DNA from: Chloroflexota bacterium
GTDB lineage: Bacteria; Chloroflexota; Anaerolineae; Aggregatilineales; Phototrophicaceae
DNA: 62,904 nucleotides
Assembly (NCBI GenBank): GCA_028875245.1
Contig: JAPPEU010000037.1
Location: forward strand, 1-62,904
Reading direction: 5' to 3'
The translations under genes were made by a program, and so were the position numbers. Below are positions 18,159 through 27,310 of this stretch, piece by piece (position 1 is the stretch's first letter; each line of letters starts with the position of its first letter). A model generated the notes under the pieces. That model was not told where the DNA came from. It worked only from the letters and a program-made list of their open reading frames with translations, and ran no database searches.

Positions 18159-18832
18159 TGACAAGCGTCTATGTAATTTGTGAAGGCGGGACCGAGAGTA
18201 CAGTCGTCAAGAACATATTCGCGCCTGATTTCGCTGCCAAAGGCGTATACCTTTGTCCAATAAGGATTGGACAAAGGAGACGGGGCGGAAACGTTACTTT
18301 CGACAGACTTGCGTTGAATATTCGCGACCAGCTTCATAACAATCGAAATTGTTATTGCACGACATTCGTAGACTTTTACGGCATTGACGTTGACTTTCCA
18401 GGCAAGCAAGAAGCGGCTAGAAAATCGAGTTTGTCGGACAAGCAAGGCGTGGTCTGTGACGCGTTCGTGGACAAACTGGCGGAAACATTGGATGAAGGAC
18501 CGATGCGGCGGTTCATCCCGTATGTCCAAATGCACGAGTTTGAAGGCTTGCTGTTCAGTGATCCGGATCAATTGGCACACGCATTAGGCAGGCAAGACTC
18601 GATTCAGCAGTTCCGGGCGATTCGGCATGACTTTGATACACCGGAACATATAGATGACAGTCCCGAAAGCGCGCCAAGTAAACGCATCCAGAAGATATTC
18701 CCGCGTTACAGAAAAGTTCAAATGGGCCAACGCGCAGCTCGGGCAATTACGTTGAAGAAAATCCGCCAGGAATGTCCGCTCTTCAACGCCTGGCTCGCCA
18801 AGCTCGAAAGCCTCCCGCCACTCCCCGCCTAG
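18158..18832 (+). CDS. DUF4276 family protein, TOPRIM-like putative nuclease partner
   Basis: 224 residues from the GTG at 18158, preceded by GGCGGAGG and overlapping the ATPase stop as TAGTG. The N-terminus VYVICEGGTES matches the TOPRIM EGxTE motif (Glu9, Glu13). Acidic segments TTFVDFYGIDVDFPG and QMHEFEGLLFSDP follow, giving the likely metal-binding residues of a TOPRIM fold. DUF4276 genes are often beside AAA ATPases; together they resemble a two-gene OLD nuclease split into ATPase and TOPRIM parts. Nuclease activity is inference. Its stop codon overlaps that of the convergent SLC13 gene in a CTAG. Confidence 0.78.
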   Translation: MTSVYVICEGGTESTVVKNIFAPDFAAKGVYLCPIRIGQRRRGGNVTFDRLALNIRDQLHNNRNCYCTTFVDFYGIDVDFPGKQEAARKSSLSDKQGVVCDAFVDKLAETLDEGPMRRFIPYVQMHEFEGLLFSDPDQLAHALGRQDSIQQFRAIRHDFDTPEHIDDSPESAPSKRIQKIFPRYRKVQMGQRAARAITLKKIRQECPLFNAWLAKLESLPPLPA

Positions 18833-20619
18833 ACCCCCCAAAGCAGCGCCAAGCCAAGCAGCATCGTCAGCAGGGTGACGACCGTCATGCCGACGCCCAC
18901 CTTGGAAAAGTCACTGAACTTGTAACCGCCGGGGCCCATCATCAGGATATTCACGGGATGCGAAATCGGCGTGATGAATGCCAGCGAGCAGGCCATGGCG
19001 ACCGCCAGCGCCAGCGCTCGCGGGTCAATGCCCATTTGCAGCGCCGCTTTGATGGCGATGGGGCCGACCAGCAGCGGCGTCACTTGCCCACCGATGACCT
19101 GGACGACCAACATCGTCAGCAGGGCGATGACGGCGAAGAGCAGCAGCGGGCTGGCGTTCATCAAGCTCAATTCCAGAAAGGCGCCGACGCGGTCGGCCAG
19201 GCCGCTTTCGGTGATGGCGAGGCTGAGCGGCAGCATGCCGGCGACCAAAAAGACCGTCCGCCAGTCCACCGCCGCGTAGAACTGCTGCATCCGCAGGCAG
19301 CGGGTGAGCACCATGGCGGCCGCCCCCGCCAGCATGGCAATCGCGATGGGCAGGAGGTTCAAGAACGAAAGCGTCAAGACGATGGCGGTGATGCCGACGG
19401 CGTAGGGGGCTTTACGGCTATCAATGGCTTGGGCCGAATATTCGCCGGCCGGCAGAATGTAATTGCTGTTCTGCGACAGGTTTTCAATGTCAGCGGTTTG
19501 CCCGACGACCAGGATCGCATCGCCGACCTGGAGCGGCATCTTGCGCACATCAGTGTGAAAGCTCTGCCCGTCGCGCCAGAGCGCCATCGCCAGCAAGCCG
19601 GCGTCGCGGTTCAGTTTCATTTGCGAGAGCGTCTTGCCGATGGCGTCGGAACGGGGCGCGATGGTGATCTCGATCGGCTCAATCGGCAATTCGCCCGCTA
19701 CCGCCTTGGCGCCGCCTTCGATCAATTCGTTGCCCCAGGCCAGCAACTGCTGAAGGCGGTCTTCACGCCCGACGATCAGCAGCTTGTCGGCGGGGTAAAT
19801 CATCTGCTTCGATTTGGGGATGGTGATCGTCTCACGCCCGCGCCAGACGGCGGCCACGGTCAAACCCAGCTCGGCATTGATATCGCTTTCACCCACGGTT
19901 TGGTGGGCGAGGCGGGAACCAGGCAGGACGCGCACCAGCCACATCCGCTCGGCCAGATCGTAGGTGTCGCGCAGATCCACCTGGTTAAAGGCTTGCGTCA
20001 ATGAAGCGCGGTCGGGCAGCAGGCGCCGGCCAATTAAAAGCATGTATAGCAGACCCGCCGCCACAATCATGCCGCCCACGGGCATAAAATCCAGCATGCC
20101 CAAGCCTGCGATGCCCTGCGCGGTCAGCAGCTCGCTCATCAAGATATTGGCCGTTGTGAAATAAGTCGCCATGCCGCCGACGGTGACGCCGAATGCGAGC
20201 GGGATCATCAGCTTGGAAGCGGCGACGCCGCTATCGCGCGATACCTGCAGCACAGCCGGCAGCAGCACCGCCGCCGCCGCTACATTGTTCATCAGCAGGG
20301 AAACCGCCGCCCCCGCGGCCATGACCAGGGCGATCAGCTTCGCCTCGGAGCCGCGCCCATAGGTTTGCAGCTGCCGCGCGGCCCATTGCATGACGCCCGT
20401 CTGCTCCAAGCCGCTTGTGATCACCAGCAAGCCGATAATGGTGATGACCACCGAACTGCTGAAGCCGGAGAGGGCGGCGTCGGCGGGCACGAGCCGGGCC
20501 AGCGCGACCGTCAGCAAGACGAGCAAGGCGATGATATCGATGCGCAGCCGCGTGAAAAATATCAATCCCAACAGGATCGCGATGATGCCAATGACGGTGA
20601 GTTCTGCGCTCGTCAACAT
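18829..20619 (-). CDS. SLC13-family anion permease with two central TrkA-C domains
   Basis: 596 residues from the ATG at 20619. Hydrophobic spans fill residues ~3-190 and ~400-596. Between them lie two RCK_C/TrkA-C domains, near residues 205-290 (VLPGSRLAHQTVGESDI ... DKLLIVGREDRL) and 300-380 (SDAIGKTLSQMKL ... DAILVVGQTADI). The C-terminal membrane half has the family helix-hairpin segments, such as NVAAAAVLLP in the first half and FITPISHPVNILMMGPGGY in the second. Proteins of this design (YfbS/SAC1-like) move sulfate, dicarboxylates or other anions with Na+ or H+. The substrate is not resolved. It is convergent with the putative defence pair. Confidence 0.88.
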   Translation of the reverse strand: MLTSAELTVIGIIAILLGLIFFTRLRIDIIALLVLLTVALARLVPADAALSGFSSSVVITIIGLLVITSGLEQTGVMQWAARQLQTYGRGSEAKLIALVMAAGAAVSLLMNNVAAAAVLLPAVLQVSRDSGVAASKLMIPLAFGVTVGGMATYFTTANILMSELLTAQGIAGLGMLDFMPVGGMIVAAGLLYMLLIGRRLLPDRASLTQAFNQVDLRDTYDLAERMWLVRVLPGSRLAHQTVGESDINAELGLTVAAVWRGRETITIPKSKQMIYPADKLLIVGREDRLQQLLAWGNELIEGGAKAVAGELPIEPIEITIAPRSDAIGKTLSQMKLNRDAGLLAMALWRDGQSFHTDVRKMPLQVGDAILVVGQTADIENLSQNSNYILPAGEYSAQAIDSRKAPYAVGITAIVLTLSFLNLLPIAIAMLAGAAAMVLTRCLRMQQFYAAVDWRTVFLVAGMLPLSLAITESGLADRVGAFLELSLMNASPLLLFAVIALLTMLVVQVIGGQVTPLLVGPIAIKAALQMGIDPRALALAVAMACSLAFITPISHPVNILMMGPGGYKFSDFSKVGVGMTVVTLLTMLLGLALLWGV

Positions 20620-20686
20620 GGGGCAAGTATACCTTATAGCGCAAAACACCCTGTGTCTTCTTATTTAATGAACCCGGCCCGGGAAG

Positions 20687-20760
20687 TAGGGGCGAGGCGG
20701 TGACTCGCCCGCGTCCAAATATCCAGGTATTCGACGGGCGAACCACCGGCTCGCCCGCAC
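20687..20760. repeat. Palindromic intergenic repeat pair
   Basis: GTAGGGGCGAGGCGGTGACTC at 20686-20706 and GGGCGAACCACCGGCTCGCCC at 20736-20756 are units of the GTAGGGGCGA family found in many gaps of this window. They lie between the divergent SLC13 and GH4 genes. Confidence 0.75.
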
Positions 20761-20863
20761 AAATGATTGCTTTTGCGAGTTTGTTATTCTGCGTGAGCCG
20801 AGTTGTATCTCGCGAGCGGCTGTGGTTAAATCAGTTTCATTCGCCGCAACTGAGGACGCATCC

Positions 20864-22249
20864 ATGACCAAAGTGACTTTCATCGGCGCCGGCAGCACGG
20901 TCTTCGCCAAAAACCTGATGGGCGATATCTGGAGCTATCCCGAGCTGGCTGGGGCGACCATCTGCCTGATGGACATCGACCGGAAGCGCCTGAAGCAGTC
21001 GGAACAAGTGGCCGGGCACATTATCCAGGCCCTGGGCAACAGCCCGAAAGTGGAGGTCACCACAGACAGGCGCGCGGCATTAAAAGGCGCCGATTATGTC
21101 ATCAGCATGATCCAGGTCGGCGGTTATGAGCCGGCTACGGTCATTGATTTCGAGATTCCCAAGAAATACGGCTTGCGCCAAACGATCGCCGATACGCTGG
21201 GCATCGGCGGCATCATGCGCGGCTTGCGCACGATCCCCGTGCTTATCGACATCGCGCGCGATATGGAAGAACTTTGCCCTACGGGCCTGCTCATCAACTA
21301 TGCCAACCCCATGTGCATGAACCAGTGGGCTTTGAGCCGCGCGAGCGACATCGCCACCGTCGGTCTCTGCCACAGCGTGCCCGGCACCGCCCATGAACTA
21401 GCGCGCGACATTGGCCTGCCGTATGAGGACATCAACTATCTGGTGGCGGGCATCAACCACATGGCTTTCTATCTCAAGTTGGAGCGGCGCGACACTGGCG
21501 AAGACCTTTATCCGCTGCTGCATCAGGTTTATGCAGAAGGGCGCTTCCCGGCGCATAATCGCGTACGCTACGAGATGCTCAAGCGGCTTGGTTATTTCGT
21601 CACCGAATCCAGCGAGCATTTCAGCGAATATGTGCCCTGGTTCATCAAAGCGCGCGCGCCGGAATTGATCGCCGAATTCAACATCCCTCTGGACGAATAC
21701 ATCGAGCGCTGCAAAGCCGGCATCATCAGCTGGCAGCTGCTGGAAAAGGCGGAGGCGGACGGGCGCATCCCGACGCGGGAGGAGATCCTGCATGCCCTGC
21801 GCGATGTCAAGACCGCCGGGGTAGAGTGGACCGTGCAAAGCGTCCTCAGCTTGAAGGAGGTCGCGCGCAGCGTTGAATACGGCTCGCTGATCATCCACAG
21901 CATGGAAACGGGCGAGGCGCGCAGGATCTATGGCAATGTCGCCAACGACGGCATCATCGACAACCTGCCCGCCGGCTGCTGCGTTGAGGCGCCCTGCCTG
22001 GTGGATGGCAATGGCATTCAGCCGACGCGCGTCGGCGCGATCCCGCCGCATCTCGCCGCTTTGATGCAGACCAATATCAATGTGCAGGCGCTGACGGTTG
22101 AGGCGGCGCTGACTGGCGCGCGCGAGCATATCTATCACGCTGCCATGCTCGATCCGCACACGGGGTCCGAGTTGACGCTGGACCAGATCTGGTCAATGGT
22201 CGACGAGTTGATCGACGCGCATGGCGGTTATTTGCCAGTCTATCGCTGA
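20864..22249 (+). CDS. Glycoside hydrolase family 4 enzyme, alpha-galactosidase-like
   Basis: 461 residues, the usual GH4 length. GH4 enzymes split glycosides by an NAD+- and Mn2+-dependent redox mechanism in the cytoplasm. Seen here: the N-terminal NAD-binding motif FIGAGSTVFAKNLMGDI, the NPMCMNQWAL segment, the metal-ligand pair in GLCHSVPG (Cys and His), and INHMAFYL. The CHSV variant is the one usual in MelA-type alpha-galactosidases, but other alpha-glycosidases cannot be excluded. GAGGAC precedes the ATG at 20864. It stands alone between repeats and has no adjacent transporter; the ABC importer at 27-32 kb may feed it. Confidence 0.9.
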   Translation: MTKVTFIGAGSTVFAKNLMGDIWSYPELAGATICLMDIDRKRLKQSEQVAGHIIQALGNSPKVEVTTDRRAALKGADYVISMIQVGGYEPATVIDFEIPKKYGLRQTIADTLGIGGIMRGLRTIPVLIDIARDMEELCPTGLLINYANPMCMNQWALSRASDIATVGLCHSVPGTAHELARDIGLPYEDINYLVAGINHMAFYLKLERRDTGEDLYPLLHQVYAEGRFPAHNRVRYEMLKRLGYFVTESSEHFSEYVPWFIKARAPELIAEFNIPLDEYIERCKAGIISWQLLEKAEADGRIPTREEILHALRDVKTAGVEWTVQSVLSLKEVARSVEYGSLIIHSMETGEARRIYGNVANDGIIDNLPAGCCVEAPCLVDGNGIQPTRVGAIPPHLAALMQTNINVQALTVEAALTGAREHIYHAAMLDPHTGSELTLDQIWSMVDELIDAHGGYLPVYR

Positions 22250-22266
22250 CATGCGCGGCCTCTGAT

Positions 22267-23001
22267 TTAGGATGGATTTGCATTCACCCTTGTTTTGACA
22301 TTCCTGGCAAGTAGCGCATAAAGCGCCAAGCCCATTAACGCGGTCGGAGTCACAAGATCGAAGAAGGCAAGCAGACTTCCCAGCGGCTGCGCGTCACGGA
22401 TGAGCGAAACCTCCGTGAACTGATCGAAGAATTTCAGCGCATGTATCGTAATGCCGCCATGTTCGGCTATGAAATAGGTCAGCGGAGCGTGGACTACAGC
22501 CGCCACGAGCCACAAGCCGTGACCGGCAAATCGTTGCCGCAGCGCCAGCCACTGGATAATCAAGGGAGTAGACCATAGCAGGAACCATCTGACAGTTTCA
22601 TACAGCTTATATTTCATCTGCATGATGTGTTCCGGCTCCGGCATTGCGCGACTTCCGGAATACAGCTTGGGCGGGAAAGGATAAACCACATTGGCGTCGA
22701 AAATCTGAAAGGCGAACTCCCCGACGATGACGCCAAGCAGGGCGAGCGGCAGCCACAGCCGCAATGTTATCCCCCAGCTCCGCCGCAGCCAAAGGAATTG
22801 CAAGATGGAGAGACTGCCAGCAAAAATCAGTGGCCAAATGTCTGAGTATATAGCATGGAGTCGAGAATAGGTATTGAAGGGTATACTAATGATTATCAAC
22901 GCGAGCAGCGCGACTAGATGCGTAGCCATCCAGCCTGTAACGAAGATGCTGAGTGCTGGGCGGTGAAACTGCTCGAGTTTCTGTTTGTCATTTCTAGTCA
23001 T
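22267..23001 (-). CDS. Multi-span membrane protein of unknown function
   Basis: 244 residues with about six or seven hydrophobic segments (for example ATHLVALLALIIISIP, PLIFAGSLSILQFLWL, WLPLALLGVIVGEFAF and ALMGLALYALLA). A polar loop PPKLYSGSRAMPEPEHIMQM sits in the middle. I recognise no family, catalytic motif or transporter signature. Length and codon use look like a real gene. It is separated from the secreted protein upstream by an 86-base gap with a GGGCGATC...GATCGCCC hairpin. Confidence 0.7.
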   Translation of the reverse strand: MTRNDKQKLEQFHRPALSIFVTGWMATHLVALLALIIISIPFNTYSRLHAIYSDIWPLIFAGSLSILQFLWLRRSWGITLRLWLPLALLGVIVGEFAFQIFDANVVYPFPPKLYSGSRAMPEPEHIMQMKYKLYETVRWFLLWSTPLIIQWLALRQRFAGHGLWLVAAVVHAPLTYFIAEHGGITIHALKFFDQFTEVSLIRDAQPLGSLLAFFDLVTPTALMGLALYALLARNVKTRVNANPS

Positions 23002-23040
23002 TTGTTCTACTCAGTTGGAATGCTTTTAGAGTGGGTGACA

Positions 23041-23062
23041 GGGCGATCCCGAAAGATCGCCC
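23041..23062. terminator. Hairpin, possible terminator between 23001 and 23087
   Basis: GGGCGATC at 23041-23048 pairs with GATCGCCC at 23055-23062 around a 6-base loop. There is no T-tract on either strand, so intrinsic termination is doubtful. It sits between the secreted protein gene and the membrane protein gene, both on the minus strand. Confidence 0.4.
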
Positions 23063-23086
23063 CCGAGCGACAGCGTGGCTGTCAAA

Positions 23087-23668
23087 TCAGTCCCAGCATA
23101 GACGGAGCGCCCATGGTTCGTTCGCATGGTTGCTAAGACACACGCTGATCGTGCATATGTGATAGTGGCAAACATAGCGTCCATGCAACCTGCCCTGTTG
23201 AACGAATCTTATCCAGTGCCAATCGATTGAATTCTTTGTATTGACCCGTAAGGCATTGGAAAATAGCTTGCCGCGTGGTACCGAATAGTAGTCGATATAG
23301 TAATCCTCACCACAGCTAGATCGCCGTACCTGATTGGGACTTCGTTTTGTACTTTTCCAATCCTGAGGCAATGTGACACTACCAGATTCCCCAATGTAGA
23401 ACTGGACACCGGTCGTATCGCCGAAGATAGGAATGGTGATTACACTGGACTCTTCACCGTGGTTCACAGTAATTGTACCTGTCACCACATTCGAGTGCAT
23501 AATTCCTGTTGGAGTCATGCCCTCCCGCCAAATGTGAATCGTTGGATCATACGAGGTTGGCTCGGTTTGACCTTGCGCGGACACTGGCAATGCTATCATG
23601 GTCAGCGCAATGAAGATCACAGCGAGTGTTTCAGTGAACAAAAGAATTCGAGATCGTTTACAAAGCAT
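23087..23668 (-). CDS. Putative secreted protein, unknown function
   Basis: 193 residues with a signal peptide (LAVIFIALTMIALPVSAQG, residues ~14-32). The mature part contains short beta-rich stretches (SNVVTGTITVNHGEESSVIT, GVQFYIGESGSVTLP) and several cysteines near the C-terminus (CHYHICTISVC). I recognise no family. Local base composition is more AT-rich than the window as a whole. Length and the signal peptide support a real gene, but the last ~40 residues look less protein-like, so the true C-terminus may be altered. Confidence 0.55.
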   Translation of the reverse strand: MLCKRSRILLFTETLAVIFIALTMIALPVSAQGQTEPTSYDPTIHIWREGMTPTGIMHSNVVTGTITVNHGEESSVITIPIFGDTTGVQFYIGESGSVTLPQDWKSTKRSPNQVRRSSCGEDYYIDYYSVPRGKLFSNALRVNTKNSIDWHWIRFVQQGRLHGRYVCHYHICTISVCLSNHANEPWALRLCWD

Positions 23669-24260
23669 CGCTCGCCTCCTAAGTTATGGCTCTTGTTTGT
23701 GTATGCTCTAGACTGCTCCGAAATGTTACGCTTGGTAACTCGTTGCTACACTCACAACACTTGAATCCATGATGCGAAGACGATTGTCAAGGCGGATGCG
23801 ATATAACAGCGACGCTGACCAGAGCCGCCTTAACCTAGCTGATGCTCTCCTTTCTAATTTGCTTTCGACACTTACAATTACTCTATTCGCGATTTGTGTA
23901 TATTGTCAATGAAATGATGCTATAATTATGCAGATTGCCCAATTATATCGTAATAGACTCGTGCTGTCTTGCGAACGCGCAGTTTAGCTTCACTAAAACA
24001 CTGCGCTGATTAAGCACAAGCTGACCATCATTTGCAATTGTTACCAAGTGTTCTTCCAACCTTGGCATGAGCAGCCGAATCGGTCGGATTATGTCGCTTG
24101 GAACGCGCTTCTCGGTGATGTGCTGCAAGGGACGAACTCGAGGTCACGGGTTTCTCTGCCTTTGCCGAGCGTCGGTCAGCGTCCAGCAGACGCTGAACAA
24201 GCCCCCGCGAAACTGCTATACTTCCTGACACTTTCGAGGTGGAAGCGGGAGGGAAATCGC
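23669..24260. other. 592-base gap without a supported gene
   Basis: An AT-rich stretch between the secreted protein gene and the aldehyde dehydrogenase gene. Open frames at 23,943-24,128 (minus) and in the 24,048 leader frame show no recognisable product. It holds a possible extended -10 promoter near 23,921 and the GGGAGGG ribosome site of the dehydrogenase just before 24261. Confidence 0.5.
23894..23926 (+). promoter_or_regulatory. Possible sigma-70-like promoter with extended -10
   Basis: TGCTATAAT at 23918-23926 is an extended -10 match. The nearest -35-like hexamer TTGTGT at 23894-23899 is 21 bases away, longer than usual. It lies about 335 bases upstream of the aldehyde dehydrogenase start. 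This is pattern matching only. Confidence 0.3.
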
Positions 24261-25679
24261 ATGACGCAAAAGAACCTGATCGGCGGCGAGTGGCGCGGCA
24301 GCGACGATGTCATGGAAGTGCGCTTTCCCTATGACGGGAGCCTTGTGGACGCGGTGTCGATGGCGAGCGCGGCCGATATGGATGCGGCGATGGCGGCGGC
24401 GGCGGACGGCTTTGCGCTGACGCGAAAACTGCCCAGCCACCGGCGCTCGGAGATTTTGACCAATGTGATAACTTTGCTGCGCGAGCGCTTTGACGAAGTC
24501 GTCGAGGCGATGATCCTCGAGGGCGGCAAGAACCGCAAAACCGCCGTGGGCGAGACGACCCGCGCCCTGGAGACGCTCAAAATCTCGGCGGAGGAGGCGC
24601 GGCGCATCGGCGGCGAAGTGTTCAGCATTGACTGGACGGCGGCCGGCGAGAATCGGCAGGGCTTCACGCGTCGGATGCCGGTCGGCCCCGTGCTCGGCAT
24701 CACGCCCTTCAACTACCCGGTCAACCTGGCTTGCCACAAGATCGGCCCGGCCATCGCGGCTGGCAACCCCATCATCATCAAACCGGCCGAGAAGACGCCC
24801 CTTTCATCCGTGATTCTGGCGGAGATCGTGCTGGAAGCCGGCTTCCCGCCGGCAGCATTCAGCATGTTGAACGCCTGGGGACCCGATACCGAAATGATGG
24901 TGACCGATCCGCGCATGCGGGTGATCAGCTTCACCGGCAGCGGCGCGGTCGGTTGGATGCTGAAGAGCAAAGCGGGCCAGAAAAAGATGACACTGGAATT
25001 GGGCGGCAACGCCGGCGTCATCGTGCATAAGGATGCCGACCTCGCCGATGCGGCTGGGCAAGCGGCGGCCGGCGCCTTCGCCAATGCCGGGCAGAATTGC
25101 ATATCGGTGCAGCGCCTGCTGATACAGCGCGATGTCTTCGAGGACTTCACTGACCTGTTCGTCGGCGAAGTGAAAGCGCTCAAGGTCGGCGACCCGCGCG
25201 ACCCCGATGTTGATATCGGGCCGATGATCAGCCCCCGCGATGCCGAACGGGCGGAAGCCTGGGTGAACGAAGCGCAAGCTGCGGGCGCCTCAGTGCTGGT
25301 CGGCGGCGAGCGGGATGGCACGCTCTTCCCGCCCACGGTGATGACCGAGACGGCGCCTGACATGCGCGTGAATTGCGAAGAGGTCTTCGCGCCCGTCGTC
25401 ACCGTCAGCCCCTACGAAAACTGGGACGACGCGGTGGCGCTGATCAACGCGGGACCCTATGGCTTGCAGGCCGGCGTCTTCACCAGCGATGTGAAGCGCG
25501 TCATGGACGCCTGGGATCGCGTCGAGGTCGGCGGGCTGCATATCAACAGCGTCTCGACCTTCCGCGTCGACCACATGCCCTACGGCGGCGTCAAAGCCTC
25601 CGGCTACGGGCGCGAGGGCGTCAAATACGCGATTGAAGACATGACCGAGCTGCGCTTGATGACGCTGAATCTGGGGTGA
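24261..25679 (+). CDS. NAD(P)-dependent aldehyde dehydrogenase
   Basis: 472 residues, start fixed by GGGAGGG before the ATG at 24261. Aldehyde dehydrogenase landmarks: ITPFNYPVNLACHKIGPA, KPAEKTPLS, FTGSGAVGWMLK (cofactor loop), ELGGNAGVIV with the general-base Glu, and FANAGQNCISVQR with the catalytic Cys. The C-terminal FRVDHMPYGGVKASGYGREG is typical of the lactaldehyde / phosphonoacetaldehyde / non-phosphorylating GAPDH-like branch. It oxidises a small, probably hydroxylated or charged aldehyde to its acid. It stands in line with the isomerase-like gene and the ABC importer, so it probably acts on a fragment of the imported sugar. Confidence 0.88.
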   Translation: MTQKNLIGGEWRGSDDVMEVRFPYDGSLVDAVSMASAADMDAAMAAAADGFALTRKLPSHRRSEILTNVITLLRERFDEVVEAMILEGGKNRKTAVGETTRALETLKISAEEARRIGGEVFSIDWTAAGENRQGFTRRMPVGPVLGITPFNYPVNLACHKIGPAIAAGNPIIIKPAEKTPLSSVILAEIVLEAGFPPAAFSMLNAWGPDTEMMVTDPRMRVISFTGSGAVGWMLKSKAGQKKMTLELGGNAGVIVHKDADLADAAGQAAAGAFANAGQNCISVQRLLIQRDVFEDFTDLFVGEVKALKVGDPRDPDVDIGPMISPRDAERAEAWVNEAQAAGASVLVGGERDGTLFPPTVMTETAPDMRVNCEEVFAPVVTVSPYENWDDAVALINAGPYGLQAGVFTSDVKRVMDAWDRVEVGGLHINSVSTFRVDHMPYGGVKASGYGREGVKYAIEDMTELRLMTLNLG

Positions 25680-25689
25680 GCATGTATTA

Positions 25690-25885
25690 TCCAACCCCTC
25701 CCCCCGACCCCCTCCCCAAAGCATTAGGGAGGGGGAGCCTTTGTTGCGGGTCTACGAGTTTCAATGGCTTTACGCGCGCAAAAGTGATTATCTGCAATTG
25801 GAGAGTTGCCGCGCGGCGCGTTGAAGTCTCCCCTCATTGCAATGGTGCGCGTAGACACTGCACGCCGGGGGAGATTTAGAGGGGG
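25690..25885. repeat. Composite palindromic element of the CCCC-TCCCC family
   Basis: The left part has CCAACCCCTCCCCCCGACCC ... AGGGAGGGGGAGCC; the right part ends CGGGGGAGATTTAGAGGGGG. The two ends are inverted with respect to each other and match the ends of the insert at 55,996-56,184. It fills most of the gap between the aldehyde dehydrogenase and isomerase-like genes. Confidence 0.75.
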
Positions 25886-25893
25886 GTTGTGAG

Positions 25894-27237
25894 ATGAACA
25901 GCACCGACATCCGCATCGGCTTCGCGCCCATCGCCCGCCCGACATTTGACCTCGACCTGGCCAATGCGATGACGGCGCAGGTCCATGCCGGGATCGCGCA
26001 GTCCTACGATGTGGTCGGCTCGCGCGATCTGATCATGGACGGCGACGCCATCGACGCCCGCATCGCGGAGCTGGCCGCCGCCGATATCGACATGGTCCTG
26101 ATGCTGCAAGCCTCCTTCGCTGACAGCGCGATGATCCTGCAATTGGCGGGTGCGCTTAAGGCGACGCCGCTGCTGCTCTGGGCGCTGCCGGAGGCGCGGG
26201 TCGGCGGGCGGCTGCGCATCAATTCTTTCTGCGGCATCAATCTGGCGGCGCATGGTCTGCGGCGGGCGGGCATCGGCTACGATTATATCTACGCCGCGCC
26301 GGATGATGAGGCAGCCGGCGGGAAGCTGCGGGATTTCGCCATCGCCGCGCGCGTCAAGAAACAGCTCGCGGGAACGCGCATCGGTCGGCTGGGCGAGCAT
26401 CCGGAGGGCTTCGACACCTGCCGCGTGAATCATGCGGCGCTGAAGACAAAACTGGGCGTCGACGTAGCGCAGTTTGAGCTGGCGCCATTCTTCGCGCGGA
26501 CGCGGGCGGCTGATCAGCGGAAAGTGGCCGCGGTCACGGCGGCGCTTGAGGCGCGGCTGGCCGGCTTCGATGGGATGGAGCCGGAAGCGACGCGGGGCAC
26601 GCTCAGCGCTTATGTCGCGCTGGATGAACTGGCGCGGGAGGAGAACCTGAGCGGCATGGCGGTGCGCTGCTGGCCCGAATTCTTCACCGATCTCGGTTGT
26701 TCCGCCTGTGGCGCGATGTCGCTGCTCAGCGATGCGATGACGCCGGCCAGCTGCGAAGCCGATGTCAACGGCACGATCACGCAGCTTATCCTGGGTTGGA
26801 TCAGCGGCGAGCCGGCCTTCGGCACTGACATGGTCGACTTTGACACTGAGGCAAACCAAGCCGTCCTTTGGCATTGTGGCTTGGCGCCGCTCTCGATGGC
26901 TGACCCCGAAATACAGCCGGAGGCGACCATCCACTCGAACCGGCGGAAGCCGCTGCTGATGCAGTTTCCGCTGAAGCCGGGGCGCGTCACCATCGCGCGC
27001 TTGAGCGAGGCGACCGGCGAATTTCGGCTCGTCATAGGCGGCGGCGAGATGCTGAAAAGGCCCCCCGCATTCACGGGAACGAGTGGTATAATGCGCTTCG
27101 ATTCGGGCGCGGCGGCGGTGATGGACGCCATCTTGCGCGAGGGCTTGGAGCATCACATCTCCCTCAGCTATGGCGACCATCAAGATGTCTTGGAAGCGCT
27201 GGCGCGCATGCTCGGTTTGTCCGTTTTACGTCTGTGA
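25894..27237 (+). CDS. L-fucose/L-arabinose isomerase-like protein
   Basis: 447 residues in two parts, an N-terminal Rossmann-like domain (FAPIARPTFDLDLA ... LWALPEARVGG) and a C-terminal part with AVRCWPEFF, CSACGAMSLLSDA and SCEADVNGTITQ. The Glu, Asp and His residues in and after these segments are the usual metal ligands of fucose-isomerase-type aldose-ketose isomerases. The family includes L-fucose, L-arabinose and the sulfoquinovose isomerase of the transaldolase-type sulfoglycolysis pathway. The substrate is therefore open. It lies 74 bases before the ABC importer, so it probably isomerises the imported sugar. Confidence 0.82.
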   Translation: MNSTDIRIGFAPIARPTFDLDLANAMTAQVHAGIAQSYDVVGSRDLIMDGDAIDARIAELAAADIDMVLMLQASFADSAMILQLAGALKATPLLLWALPEARVGGRLRINSFCGINLAAHGLRRAGIGYDYIYAAPDDEAAGGKLRDFAIAARVKKQLAGTRIGRLGEHPEGFDTCRVNHAALKTKLGVDVAQFELAPFFARTRAADQRKVAAVTAALEARLAGFDGMEPEATRGTLSAYVALDELAREENLSGMAVRCWPEFFTDLGCSACGAMSLLSDAMTPASCEADVNGTITQLILGWISGEPAFGTDMVDFDTEANQAVLWHCGLAPLSMADPEIQPEATIHSNRRKPLLMQFPLKPGRVTIARLSEATGEFRLVIGGGEMLKRPPAFTGTSGIMRFDSGAAAVMDAILREGLEHHISLSYGDHQDVLEALARMLGLSVLRL

Positions 27238-27310
27238 TTCGCAGGCGATATGGCGGGGCGGTCAGTGAGACCGCAGTGTATCGTACGGTTCTGATGAAGG
27301 AGCAATCAAG

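Noticed and set aside
18772..20004. Long plus-strand frame opposite the SLC13 gene
   Set aside because: It is the antisense of a clear membrane permease and its protein is rich in Arg, Gln and His with no domain.
23943..24231. Two short minus-strand frames upstream of the aldehyde dehydrogenase
   Set aside because: Under 70 residues, no family pattern, no ribosome site, and they cover the dehydrogenase leader region.
24048..24260. Longer N-terminus for the aldehyde dehydrogenase
   Set aside because: The extra 71 residues match no family member, and a strong ribosome site stands directly before the ATG at 24261.
25876..27183. 435-codon minus-strand frame opposite the isomerase-like gene
   Set aside because: His/Arg/Gln-rich antisense translation without family signatures; the plus strand has the isomerase motifs.
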